Assembly (NCBI GenBank): GCA_009995225.1
Contig: JAACPW010000006.1
Coordinates: forward strand, 1 to 64,000
Reading direction: 5' to 3'
DNA length: 64,000 bases
DNA from: Sphingomonadales bacterium
GTDB lineage: Bacteria; Pseudomonadota; Alphaproteobacteria; Sphingomonadales; Sphingomonadaceae
Positions 56,472 through 63,850 of this stretch are shown piece by piece. A model generated the notes under the pieces. That model was not told the DNA's origin, did not search any database, and saw only the letters and a list, made by a program, of their open reading frames with translations. Each line of letters begins with the position of its first letter. The stretch's first letter is position 1. Position numbers and translations under genes: made by a program.

Positions 56472-56675
56472 ATGGGGCGGCAATCGCAAGGCAGACGCCG
56501 GGCCTTGATGGCAGCAGCGGCGATTGTTTCGGCAGGCCTTGGCGGATGCATCAACATCGCTGCGCCTGACGAACCGATCGTGATCGAGCTGAATATCAAT
56601 ATCCGGCAGGAAGTGATTTACCGGCTGGCGGAAGACGCCGCCAACACGATTGACGAGAACGCGGACATCTTCTGA
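56472..56675 (+). CDS. ynbE: YnbE-family outer-membrane lipoprotein
   Basis: A 67-aa lipoprotein. After 'GRRRALMAAAAIVSAGLGGC' the lipid-modified Cys26 is followed by 'INIAAPDEPIVIELNINIRQEVIYRL', the near-invariant YnbE core thought to pair with the C-terminal end of YdbH and complete the bridge. ATG 56472 gives a normal lipoprotein signal. An upstream ATG 56397 overlaps the ydbH stop by 4 nt and would add 25 residues, so the start is not settled. Confidence 0.88.
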   Translation: MGRQSQGRRRALMAAAAIVSAGLGGCINIAAPDEPIVIELNINIRQEVIYRLAEDAANTIDENADIF

Positions 56676-56704
56676 TCGATGTGCCGCCTCGAGGAGAAAT
56701 GACG

Positions 56705-57085
56705 ATGCGCAATTCAGCTCTGGCCGCCATGCTTGCCGTAGCGACGCTTGGTGCACTCGCCGCGCCGGCTCTTGCGCAGCGCGATCCAGCCTATGCCGCC
56801 GCGCGCTCCGCTGGCAAGATCGGGGAACAGCCCGATGGCTATCTCGGGATCGTGGGTGCGAGCGACAAGGCGATGCAGGATCTGGTGAACGACATCAATA
56901 TCAAGCGCCGTGCGATCTATGCCGAAAAGGCGAAGGAAAACAATGCTACTCAGGAGGCCTACGCGCTGACTTCCGGGTGTCAGGCCATTGCCCGCACAAC
57001 GCCGGGCGAAAAATACCGTGCGCCCGATGGCACATGGCAGACCCGCACATCCGCGCCGCCGATCCGCGATCCGCGCTGTCCGTAA
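56705..57085 (+). CDS. ydbL: YdbL-family periplasmic protein (DUF1318)
   Basis: A 126-aa exported protein, with a signal peptide ending 'APALAQ' and a DUF1318 core ('GKIGEQPDGYLGIVGASDKAMQDLVNDINIKRRAIY'). In Escherichia coli YdbL acts on YdbH and YnbE, probably keeping them from over-assembling. ATG 56705 has GAGGAGAA 6-7 nt upstream, a better distance than the earlier ATG 56699. The second half contains a pair of Cys that could form a disulfide. Confidence 0.88.
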   Translation: MRNSALAAMLAVATLGALAAPALAQRDPAYAAARSAGKIGEQPDGYLGIVGASDKAMQDLVNDINIKRRAIYAEKAKENNATQEAYALTSGCQAIARTTPGEKYRAPDGTWQTRTSAPPIRDPRCP

Positions 57086-57121
57086 AACCTTCGCACCTGC
57101 ACAAACATGCCCCTCCCCGTG

Positions 57122-57149
57122 TTGACACATATCTGCCCCCCTTCTAAGG
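57122..57149 (+). promoter_or_regulatory. candidate atp (Fo) operon promoter
   Basis: A consensus -35 TTGACA (57122-57127), a 16-nt spacer and CTAAGG (57144-57149) lie 66 nt upstream of atpI. Read with a 17-nt spacer the -10 is TAAGGG. It is the best -35 match of the promoters listed here. Confidence 0.55.
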
Positions 57150-57214
57150 GGGCGGCGCCCTCGGCGGGCACCTCGATACGTGTGTCCTGGCCCTGGTTTT
57201 GACGAGGATCAGGC

Positions 57215-57562
57215 ATGAGTGACGAGAAACCTGCACGAGAACCCATCCAGGAGGATGCGCGGATCGACGCGCTCGAAGCGCGGCTCAGGGCCGCACGCGA
57301 GCGCGAAGAGCAACGCAACCGGTCACAGGTTAAGGGCGCCGATGCGAATTACCGCAGCGGCAACCGCGCTCTGGCCAATCTTCTGGGAGGGATCATCGGT
57401 GGCCTGGTGATCGGCTTTGCGGTTGACGCATTGCTGGACATCGCGCCCTGGGGTCTGTTGTCCGGTCTGTTCCTGGGAACGGTATCGGCCTTCAGGTCAA
57501 TTATTCAGAATGCGAACACGCGTCCCGTAGATGAGGCCCAGCGGCCCGATGGTAAGGGTTAG
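57215..57562 (+). CDS. atpI: ATP synthase accessory protein AtpI
   Basis: A 115-aa protein with a charged N-terminal coil (about residues 12-45) and two helices ('LANLLGGIIGGLVIGFAVDAL' and 'PWGLLSGLFLGTVSAF'). It matches the AtpI/AtpZ family that assists c-ring assembly and Mg2+ supply. Its place at the head of the Fo operon is standard. GAGGATCAGGC precedes the ATG. Confidence 0.9.
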   Translation: MSDEKPAREPIQEDARIDALEARLRAAREREEQRNRSQVKGADANYRSGNRALANLLGGIIGGLVIGFAVDALLDIAPWGLLSGLFLGTVSAFRSIIQNANTRPVDEAQRPDGKG

Positions 57563-57633
57563 ACCCCGGCCAGACTGCGCTAGACCCCCTCAAGGGGCGC
57601 GTTTTATGTGAAACATTTGGGGATCTTTCGATC

Positions 57634-58425
57634 GTGGCAGCCGAAGAAGGCAAGGTCGATCCGATGAAGCAGTTTACCATCGAGCCCATTCTGGGTTCGG
57701 ATTGGCAACTGGCTGACGGGATCAACATCGCATTCACCAACTCCGCATTGTGGATGGCGATCACTGCCATTCTGGTGTGGGTGTTTGTGGCGGGCGGTAT
57801 GAAGCGCGCGCTTGTGCCAGGCCGCTGGCAGATGGCGGTCGAAAGCATGACCGGGTTCATCGACGACCTGCTCGAAGCCAATGTCGGCAAGGGCGGGCGC
57901 AAATATGTGCCTTACATCTTCACCCTTTTCATGTTCATCCTGTTCGGGAACCTGCTCGGCCTCGTGCCTGTCGGTCTGATCCCCGGGATCCATGCGTTTA
58001 CCTTCACCAGCCACTTCACGGTGACTGGGGTGCTGGCGATCATGAGCTTTGCGATCGTGCTGATCGTCGGTTTCTGGAAGCATGGCCTGCACTTCTTCTC
58101 GCTGTTCGTGCCTGCGGGCACGCCGCTTCCGATGGTGCTGTTCATTGCCCCGATCGAACTGGTTTCGTTCATGGTGCGCCCCTTCAGCCTCGCGCTGCGG
58201 CTCTTCGTCGCCATGATGGCGGGTCACGTTCTTCTGAAGGTGTTGGCGAGCTTCGTCATCGCCGGCGGCAGCGGCGGGATTGGCACGGGCGTTCTGGTCG
58301 GCGTGCCTAGCTTCATCTTGATGGTGGCGATCAGCGCGCTGGAAATCCTCGTGGCCGGCATTCAGGCCTACGTGTTCGCGCTGTTGACCTCGCTGTATAT
58401 CAACGACGCGGAAAACCTTCACTGA
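57634..58425 (+). CDS. atpB: ATP synthase Fo subunit a
   Basis: A 263-aa proton-channel subunit with five to six helices. The essential Arg189 lies in 'SLALRLFVAMMAGHVLLK', facing the c-ring glutamate, and 'FGNLLGLVPVGLIPG' and 'AIQAYVFALLTSLYI'-like segments are typical. It starts at GTG 57634, with GGGG ten nucleotides upstream. A small CCCC-TCAA-GGGG hairpin lies between atpI and this start and may slow read-through. Confidence 0.96.
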   Translation: MAAEEGKVDPMKQFTIEPILGSDWQLADGINIAFTNSALWMAITAILVWVFVAGGMKRALVPGRWQMAVESMTGFIDDLLEANVGKGGRKYVPYIFTLFMFILFGNLLGLVPVGLIPGIHAFTFTSHFTVTGVLAIMSFAIVLIVGFWKHGLHFFSLFVPAGTPLPMVLFIAPIELVSFMVRPFSLALRLFVAMMAGHVLLKVLASFVIAGGSGGIGTGVLVGVPSFILMVAISALEILVAGIQAYVFALLTSLYINDAENLH

Positions 58426-58488
58426 GAGCTTGGGTGCTCTCGCAACAACCCCATTAACACACAGAATTTTTTCAAGGAGTTTACAATC

Positions 58489-58713
58489 ATGGACGCTACT
58501 GCTGCAGCTCTTCTCGGTGCCGGTCTCGCGGCGATCGGTGCCGGTCTGGCCGCGCTCGGCGTGGGCAACGTGTTCGCTTCGTTCCTCGAAGGTGCGCTGC
58601 GTAATCCGGGTGCTGCCGACGGCCAGCAGGGTCGCCTGTTCATCGGCTTCGCGGCCGCCGAACTTCTCGGCCTGCTCGCCTTCGTGATCGCGGTTCTGCT
58701 GATCTTCCGTTAA
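58489..58713 (+). CDS. atpE: ATP synthase Fo subunit c
   Basis: A 74-aa two-helix hairpin forming the rotor ring. The proton-carrying carboxylate is Glu58 in '[11 protein letters not shown]', and the Arg-containing loop is '[10 protein letters not shown]'. AAGGAG stands 9 nt before the ATG. A long stem-loop follows the stop (58726-58770). Confidence 0.98.
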   Translation: MDATAAALLGAGLAAIGAGLAALGVGNVFASFLEGALRNPGAADGQQGRLFIGFAAAELLGLLAFVIAVLLIFR

Positions 58714-58725
58714 GTCCGATATGCG

Positions 58726-58770
58726 GCCTGCCGGGCGTCGCGGGTACTACCCCGCGCCGCTCCGGCAGGC
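58726..58770 (+). other. strong stem-loop in the atpE-atpF' gap
   Basis: An outer 9-bp stem (58726-58734 with 58762-58770, GCCTGCCGG and CCGGCAGGC) and an inner 6-bp stem (58739-58744 with 58751-58756, CGCGGG and CCCGCG) have a 6-nt loop. No T run follows, so it is not a standard terminator. Confidence 0.75.
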
Positions 58771-58802
58771 TTACCAACTCGCGCTCCGGCAAAAGGTCAA
58801 CG

Positions 58803-59297
58803 ATGCCTCAGATCGAACAAATTGCTGCTACATTGTCGAGCCAGGTCTTCTGGCTGCTGGTGTTCTTCGGCCTCACCTTTGTCTTCGTTGGTCTTGGGAT
58901 GGTGCCGAAGATTCTCGGCACGGTCGATCTGCGTGACAAGCAAATTGCCGACGATATCACGGCGGCGCAGGCAGCGCGCGATCAGGCAACCAGCGAAGAA
59001 GAGGCCTGGCGCAAGCGCGAGAACGCCAACCGCGCTGCGGCGCAGGGTGTGATCGGTGAAGCCAAGGACAAGGCGGCTGCAACGAACAGCACCAAGCTTG
59101 CCGAGGCTCAGGTGCGTCTTGATGAACGCCTGATCCAGGCCGAGACGGCAATCGACGCTGCGCGCAACAGCGCGATGGCCGAGATTGAGGCCGTTGCCGC
59201 TGACGCCGCACTCGACATCGTCGCCCGCGTGGCTGGCGCCGAAGTTGAACCCGCCGCTGCTGAAGCCGCGGTCAAGGAGGTTATGGCGCATGGCTGA
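58803..59297 (+). CDS. atpF': ATP synthase Fo subunit b'
   Basis: A 164-aa peripheral-stalk subunit with one N-terminal helix ('SSQVFWLLVFFGLTFVFVGLGMVP') and a long charged coiled coil (about residues 45-150) rich in Ala, Glu and Arg. Two different b-type genes are typical of alphaproteobacteria and cyanobacteria; this one is the b' form by gene order. The ATGGCTGA overlap couples it to atpF by 8 nt. Confidence 0.93.
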   Translation: MPQIEQIAATLSSQVFWLLVFFGLTFVFVGLGMVPKILGTVDLRDKQIADDITAAQAARDQATSEEEAWRKRENANRAAAQGVIGEAKDKAAATNSTKLAEAQVRLDERLIQAETAIDAARNSAMAEIEAVAADAALDIVARVAGAEVEPAAAEAAVKEVMAHG

Positions 59298-59820
59298 TGT
59301 ACTGACACTGCTTGCCGCCGGGGCCGCTGGTCACTCCGAACCCGGCGTGCTGGGCCTTGATTCCTATCAGTGGGTCGCGCTGGCTATGACCGTGCTGATT
59401 GCGGTGTTCATCTGGAAGAAGGTTCCCGGCCTCGTTGCTGGTGGGCTGGACGCCAAGATCGCCGCGATCCGCGCTGCGCTGGACGAAGCCAAGGCCTTGC
59501 GCGCCGAGGCTGAGGCGCTGCGGGCCGAATATGCCGCCAAGATCGCAGCATCCGAGAAGGATGCCGAAGCGATGCTGGTGGGCGCCCGTGAAGAAGCCGC
59601 TGCGATCCTCGCCAAGGCGGAAGCCGACAGCGAAGTTAGGGTTGCCCGCCGCCAGCGCATGGCGGAAGACAAGATCGCGGCTGCCGAGCGCGCTGCGATT
59701 GCAGAGGTCAAAGCCCGTGCGGTGACCGCTGCTGCTGCCGCGTCGCGCAAGCTTATTGCCGAGCGTCACGATAGCGCCGCCGACCGAAAGCTGGCTGATG
59801 AGGTGATTGCTTCATTGTAA
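59290..59820 (+). CDS. atpF: ATP synthase Fo subunit b
   Basis: A 176-aa stalk subunit: short periplasmic leader, one helix ('QWVALAMTVLIAVFIWKKVPG'), then a coiled coil with heptad-like Ala/Glu/Lys repeats to the C-terminus. ATG 59290 overlaps the previous stop by 8 nt. This is the last gene of the Fo operon, followed by a clean terminator. The F1 genes are not in the window. Confidence 0.95.
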   Translation: MADVLTLLAAGAAGHSEPGVLGLDSYQWVALAMTVLIAVFIWKKVPGLVAGGLDAKIAAIRAALDEAKALRAEAEALRAEYAAKIAASEKDAEAMLVGAREEAAAILAKAEADSEVRVARRQRMAEDKIAAAERAAIAEVKARAVTAAAAASRKLIAERHDSAADRKLADEVIASL

Positions 59821-59848
59821 GTGATCCCAGACGTTGCATTGCAGTTGA

Positions 59849-59879
59849 GGGCGGCCGAGCGAGGCCGCCCTTTTCGTTT
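59849..59879 (+). terminator. Fo operon terminator
   Basis: An 8-bp GC stem (59849-59856 with 59863-59870, GGGCGGCC and GGCCGCCC) with loop GAGCGA is followed by TTTTCGTTT. It starts 29 nt after the atpF stop. Confidence 0.92.
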
Positions 59880-59887
59880 GTGAATGC

Positions 59888-60868
59888 CTAGCTGCCCGGA
59901 ACGAACACAACCTTTCCTACCAATTCGCGCCGCGCCATCGCATCGAACCCCTCGCGCCAGCGGGATAGCGGCAGGCTGCGGTCGATCGCCGGCGTAATCG
60001 CGCGGGTTTCAGCGAGGTGCGTAATGGCGCGCTGAATGGCAGCGCCGCGTTCGGGAAAGCGGCGGGCATATTCTCCGGCGCGCAGCCCCACGATGCTGAA
60101 GCCCTTGATCAGCGGGATGTTGGTCGAGACATCGGCAATCCGACCCGAAGTGAAGCCCACCACCACCAATTTGCCATCAAAGGCCACGCAGCGGGTCGAT
60201 TCGTCAAACACGTCGCCGCCCACCGGATCGAACACGATATCAGCAAGCGCGCCGCCCGTTCGATCGGCCACGGCTTCGCGAAAGCGACCGGTGGCGGCAA
60301 TCACCGCATCCGCGCGGGCGAGGGTAGCAATCCGGCCCGCCTTGGCGGGCGAACCGGTGCTGGCGATCACGCGCGCGCCTAGCGCCCGCGCAAGATCGCA
60401 GGCGGCAAGGCCCACACCCCCGCTTGCGCCATGGACCAGCACCCACTGCCCCTCCTGCAATCCGCCCAGCTCCACCAGGCCGGTGAAGGCCGTCGAATAG
60501 GCAGCGCCCATGGCAGCGGCAGCCGCGAAGTCCATGCCTCGCGGCATTGTGGACAGCTTATTCGCAGGCACGGCGACGATTTCGGCAAAGGCGCCGGTTT
60601 TATTGCCGCCCATGACCCGGTCTCCGGCGGCAAAACCGCTGCCAGCGTCCGCTTCGATGACTTCGCCGGCGAATTCCAGACCGGACGTGAACGGCGGCTC
60701 CGGCTTGAATTGATAGTCCCCGCGCGTCATCAGCAGATCGGGGAAATTGAGCGATGCCGCCAGCACCCGAACCAGCACTTCGCCCGCGGCGCGTGTCGGC
60801 ACCGGGATGTCAGCCAGCGTCACACCGGACAGATCAGCCGTCAGCCGTTCGACCCTGAGTGCCTGCAT
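59888..60868 (-). CDS. NADPH:quinone oxidoreductase family protein (zinc-independent MDR)
   Basis: A 326-aa medium-chain reductase: 'LNFPDLLMTRGDYQFKPEPPFTSGLEFAGEV' in the catalytic domain, and the Rossmann motif 'GASGGVGLAACDLARALGARVIASTGSP' (about residues 144-171). 'MGAAYSTAFTGL' and 'IVFDPVGGDVFDESTR' are QorA-like. No zinc-binding Cys cluster is seen. Substrates may be quinones or enones. It lies 4 nt downstream of gloB. Confidence 0.88.
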   Translation of the reverse strand: MQALRVERLTADLSGVTLADIPVPTRAAGEVLVRVLAASLNFPDLLMTRGDYQFKPEPPFTSGLEFAGEVIEADAGSGFAAGDRVMGGNKTGAFAEIVAVPANKLSTMPRGMDFAAAAAMGAAYSTAFTGLVELGGLQEGQWVLVHGASGGVGLAACDLARALGARVIASTGSPAKAGRIATLARADAVIAATGRFREAVADRTGGALADIVFDPVGGDVFDESTRCVAFDGKLVVVGFTSGRIADVSTNIPLIKGFSIVGLRAGEYARRFPERGAAIQRAITHLAETRAITPAIDRSLPLSRWREGFDAMARRELVGKVVFVPGS

Positions 60869-60872
60869 CGGG

Positions 60873-61628
60873 TCAGAAGCTGTCTTTGGCCGCGCGCAGG
60901 GCTGCGAAGGTTTCGTAAGGCTCGCCGCCGCCCCAGCGTTGCATCAGATCGGGATCGTCTGCCCGCAAGAAGGGATTGGTAGCGAGCTCGCGTTCCAGCC
61001 GTGTCGGCACCGTCGGCTCGTTCTTTGCCCGTTTGGCAGCGATCTCGTCGGCATAGGCCCTAAGCGCGACGTTATCGGGGTCGGCGTGGAGCGCGAATTT
61101 GGCGTTCGACGCTGTGTATTCGTGCGCGCAGTAAAGCAGTGTCTGAGGCGGAAGCGCCTTGATGCGGCTGAGGCTTTCCCAAAACTGCCTCGGCTCACCT
61201 TCGAACATCCGGCCGCAGCCCAGCGCGAATACGGCATCGCCGACGAAAGCCATGTTCGCCGACGGCAGGTGGAAGGCGATATGGCCGTTGGTGTGACCCG
61301 AAACGTCGATCACTTGGGCCTCCACGTCACCCAGCTTTACCGTGTCTGCGTGGCTAACCACGCGGTCGACCGGGAACTTGCCCGTCAGTTCAGCCGGACC
61401 GACAATCGTGCAGCCGGTTTCGCCCTGAATCACCGCATTGCCGCCGGCATGGTCAGGATGCCAGTGCGTGTTCCAGATCTGCGTGATCGTCCAACCCTTC
61501 ATCGCCGCTTCGAGCAGATAGGCTTTGCCGTCAGGCGTATCGATGGCGACAGTCTGGTGGCTGTCGGTGTCGTGGACGAGGAAGCCGTAGTTGTCGCTAA
61601 GGCAGGGAAACTGGTGAACATGGATCAT
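60873..61628 (-). CDS. gloB: hydroxyacylglutathione hydrolase (glyoxalase II)
   Basis: A 251-aa metallo-beta-lactamase-fold enzyme that hydrolyses S-lactoylglutathione in methylglyoxal detoxification. The metal motif H55-x-H57-x-D59-H60 is in 'THWHPDHAGG'. 'VSGHTNGHIAF', 'VGDAVFALGCGRMFEG' and 'YCAHEYTASNAKFA' are typical. On the minus strand, CTAGAC ends 7 nt before the ATG without a good -35, so a short or absent leader is possible. Confidence 0.96.
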   Translation of the reverse strand: MIHVHQFPCLSDNYGFLVHDTDSHQTVAIDTPDGKAYLLEAAMKGWTITQIWNTHWHPDHAGGNAVIQGETGCTIVGPAELTGKFPVDRVVSHADTVKLGDVEAQVIDVSGHTNGHIAFHLPSANMAFVGDAVFALGCGRMFEGEPRQFWESLSRIKALPPQTLLYCAHEYTASNAKFALHADPDNVALRAYADEIAAKRAKNEPTVPTRLERELATNPFLRADDPDLMQRWGGGEPYETFAALRAAKDSF

Positions 61629-61655
61629 GCTGCCAGTCTAGCACGTCCCCCAACG

Positions 61656-61700
61656 TAGGAAAGGCCCGCCTGCTCGGGTGAGCAGGCGGGCCTTTCGTGT
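61656..61700 (-). terminator. rpsA terminator
   Basis: A perfect 16-bp stem (61660-61675 with 61680-61695) and a 4-nt loop are followed on the minus strand by TCCTACG, so the T tract is mostly within the stem (CCTTT). It lies 55 nt after the rpsA stop. Confidence 0.88.
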
Positions 61701-61749
61701 TGTCCCGATGACCTTGACGCTCGCCCGGAAAGGCGAGCGCCGATCAGTG

Positions 61750-63456
61750 TCAGTCCTGGTTCTTCTTGAGCGCGGCGCCAAGGATGTCGCCGAGCGAAGC
61801 GCCCGAATCCGACGAGCCGAACTGTGCGACAGCTTCCTTTTCCTCGGAAATCTGACGCGCCTTGATCGAGAAGTTGGGCTTCTTCGAACGGTCGAACCCG
61901 ATCACCATTGCGTCGATCTTGCTGCCAACCTGGAAGCGATCGGGACGCTGTTCGTCACGGTCACGGCCAAGGTCGCTGCGCTTGATGAAGCCGGTCGCGC
62001 CGTCTTCGCCAACCTGAACTTCGAGGCCGCCGTCACGCACCTCGAGCACCGTGACGGTGACGGTCTGGTTCTTGCGCAACGCACCGCCGGTCGAGGCGGC
62101 TTCAGCCGAAGGCGCGCCCTTTTCGAGCTGCTTCATGCCGAGGCTGATACGCTCCTTTTCGACATCCACGTCGAGCACGATGGCCTTGACCATTTCGCCC
62201 TTGCGGTGAAGCGCCAGCGCGTCCTCGCCCGAGATGCCCCAGGCGATGTCCGACATGTGCACCATGCCGTCCACGTCGCCATCCAGACCGATGAACAGAC
62301 CGAATTCGGTGGCGTTCTTGACTTCGCCTTCGACTTCGGTGCCGACCGGGTGCTTTTCGGCGAATTCGTCCCACGGATTGCGCTGGGCCTGCTTGAGGCC
62401 GAGGCTGATGCGACGCTTTTCGCTGTCGACTTCCAGCACCATCACATCGACTTCCTGCGAGGTCGAGACGATCTTGCCGGGGTGGACGTTCTTCTTGGTC
62501 CAGCTCATTTCGGAAACGTGGACCAGGCCTTCGATGCCCGCTTCCAATTCGACGAAGGCGCCGTATTCGGTGATGTTGGTCACCTGACCCTGCAGCTTCA
62601 TGCCGACCGGGTACTTGGCGGCCACGCCATCCCACGGATCGCTTTCCAGCTGCTTCATGCCGAGGCTGATGCGCTGGGTTTCGGCGTTGATGCGCACGAT
62701 CTGCACGGTCACGGTGTCACCGATATTGATGACTTCGCTCGGGTGATTGACGCGCTTGTAGCTCATGTCGGTGACATGGAGCAGGCCGTCGATGCCGCCG
62801 AGATCCACGAACGCACCGTAATCGGTGATGTTCTTGACCACACCGTCGATGATCTGGCCTTCGACCAGGTCGTTGATGAGTTCGCTGCGCTGTTCGGCAC
62901 GGGTTTCTTCGAGCACGGCGCGGCGCGAAACCACGATGTTGCCGCGGCGACGATCCATCTTGAGGATCTGGAAGGGCTGCGGAATGTCCATCAGCGGGGT
63001 GACATCGCGCACGGGGCGGATATCGACCTGGCTGCCGGGAAGGAAGGCCACGGCGCCGTCGAGATCGACGGTGAAGCCGCCCTTGACGCGGCCGAAGATG
63101 CGGCCTTCGACGCGCTTGCCTTCGCCAAATTCGCTTTCCAGCTTGTCCCAGGCCGCTTCGCGGCGGGCGCGGTCACGCGACAGCATGGCTTCGCCATCGG
63201 CGTTCTCGACGCGGTCAACGAAGACTTCGACTTCGCCGCCGACGGTCAGGCCATGGTCGTCTTCGCCGCGGCTGAATTCCTTGAGAGAGATGCGGCCTTC
63301 GCTCTTGAGGCCAACGTCGATCACGGCAAAGCCGTTTTCGATCGCAGTGACGGTTCCCTTGACGACGCGGCCTTCAAAGCCGTCTTCGCCGGCACCGCCG
63401 AGTTGTTCATTGAGCATCGCCTCAAAATCGGCGCGCGTGGGCATCTGGGTTGCCAT
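61750..63456 (-). CDS. rpsA: 30S ribosomal protein S1
   Basis: A 568-aa protein made of six S1 (OB-fold) repeats. The clearest are 'GQIIDGVVKNITDYGAFVDLGGIDGLLHVTDMS', 'KLQGQVTNITEYGAFVELEAGIEGLVHVSEMSW' and 'EVEGEVKNATEFGLFIGLDGDVDGMVHMSDIAW'. It binds mRNA and helps recruit it to the ribosome. ATG 63456 starts 'MATQMPTRADFEAMLNEQL', and the longer frame to 63729 is leader sequence. The cmk-rpsA order is conserved in proteobacteria. Confidence 0.98.
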   Translation of the reverse strand: MATQMPTRADFEAMLNEQLGGAGEDGFEGRVVKGTVTAIENGFAVIDVGLKSEGRISLKEFSRGEDDHGLTVGGEVEVFVDRVENADGEAMLSRDRARREAAWDKLESEFGEGKRVEGRIFGRVKGGFTVDLDGAVAFLPGSQVDIRPVRDVTPLMDIPQPFQILKMDRRRGNIVVSRRAVLEETRAEQRSELINDLVEGQIIDGVVKNITDYGAFVDLGGIDGLLHVTDMSYKRVNHPSEVINIGDTVTVQIVRINAETQRISLGMKQLESDPWDGVAAKYPVGMKLQGQVTNITEYGAFVELEAGIEGLVHVSEMSWTKKNVHPGKIVSTSQEVDVMVLEVDSEKRRISLGLKQAQRNPWDEFAEKHPVGTEVEGEVKNATEFGLFIGLDGDVDGMVHMSDIAWGISGEDALALHRKGEMVKAIVLDVDVEKERISLGMKQLEKGAPSAEAASTGGALRKNQTVTVTVLEVRDGGLEVQVGEDGATGFIKRSDLGRDRDEQRPDRFQVGSKIDAMVIGFDRSKKPNFSIKARQISEEKEAVAQFGSSDSGASLGDILGAALKKNQD

Positions 63457-63633
63457 AGGCTGATTTAGTCCTGTGTTCGTTGTGCTACCGGCCGCCGGTT
63501 TTTCCGGGGTCTTAAACTGCTTCCCGTGCACCATTGCGCGGGCTGGCAGGGCAAGAGGCCGTTCGTCTCCGCGCCGCCGAATGCGAATGCGCGAAGGTCC
63601 GGCAATCAGCGAGGATTGCCCGAACGGCCGCGC

Positions 63634-63661
63634 GCCTAGGCGGGGACGGGCCAAAATGCAA
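63634..63661 (-). promoter_or_regulatory. candidate rpsA promoter
   Basis: On the minus strand, TTGCAT (63661-63656), a 16-nt spacer and CTAGGC (63639-63634) are seen. They would give rpsA a leader of about 170 nt, long enough for autoregulation by S1. Confidence 0.5.
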
Positions 63662-63706
63662 GGCATTTCGCCCTTGTGCGGCCTCCGGGTGGCCGGTGGC
63701 CCGTGC

Positions 63707-63740
63707 CCTGTTGGAGACACATGAGACACTGTCCAGAAAC
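63707..63740 (-). repeat. 34-nt repeated element, copy 2
   Basis: On the minus strand it is identical over 34 bases to copy 1 (44330-44363). It sits 110 nt after the cmk stop on the same strand and upstream of the inferred rpsA promoter. As in copy 1, a T-rich stretch (TCTTTTCG) comes just before it. Confidence 0.9.
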
Positions 63741-63850
63741 CGAAAAGATGCCGCCCCGCAGGTCGCTTGGCAGGCGCTGGCGGTGGTGCGGGAAAGGGAA
63801 GGGCGGCGCATGACGGGCAAGGTGAACCGCCTTGCCGCAGTAGGAAAGGG

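Larger units (their letters stand above)
63457..63850. other. cmk-rpsA intergenic region
   Basis: 394 nt with no convincing gene. It contains a candidate rpsA promoter (63634-63661) and copy 2 of the 34-nt element (63707-63740). Open frames on both strands here lack ribosome sites and recognisable protein features. Confidence 0.75.

Noticed and set aside
61678..63468. 596-residue open frame on the plus strand opposite rpsA
   Set aside because: It mirrors the rpsA codon pattern. High GC keeps the antisense frame open, and the translation has no recognisable domain.
63473..63820. Small frames on both strands in the cmk-rpsA gap
   Set aside because: Compositionally biased, no ribosome sites, and they overlap the inferred promoter and repeat.
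20626..63845. GTAGGAAA octamer in several intergenic regions (20626, about 44225, 61656, 63840)
   Set aside because: Too short to stand out from chance without a genome-wide count, and no shared spacing to genes.
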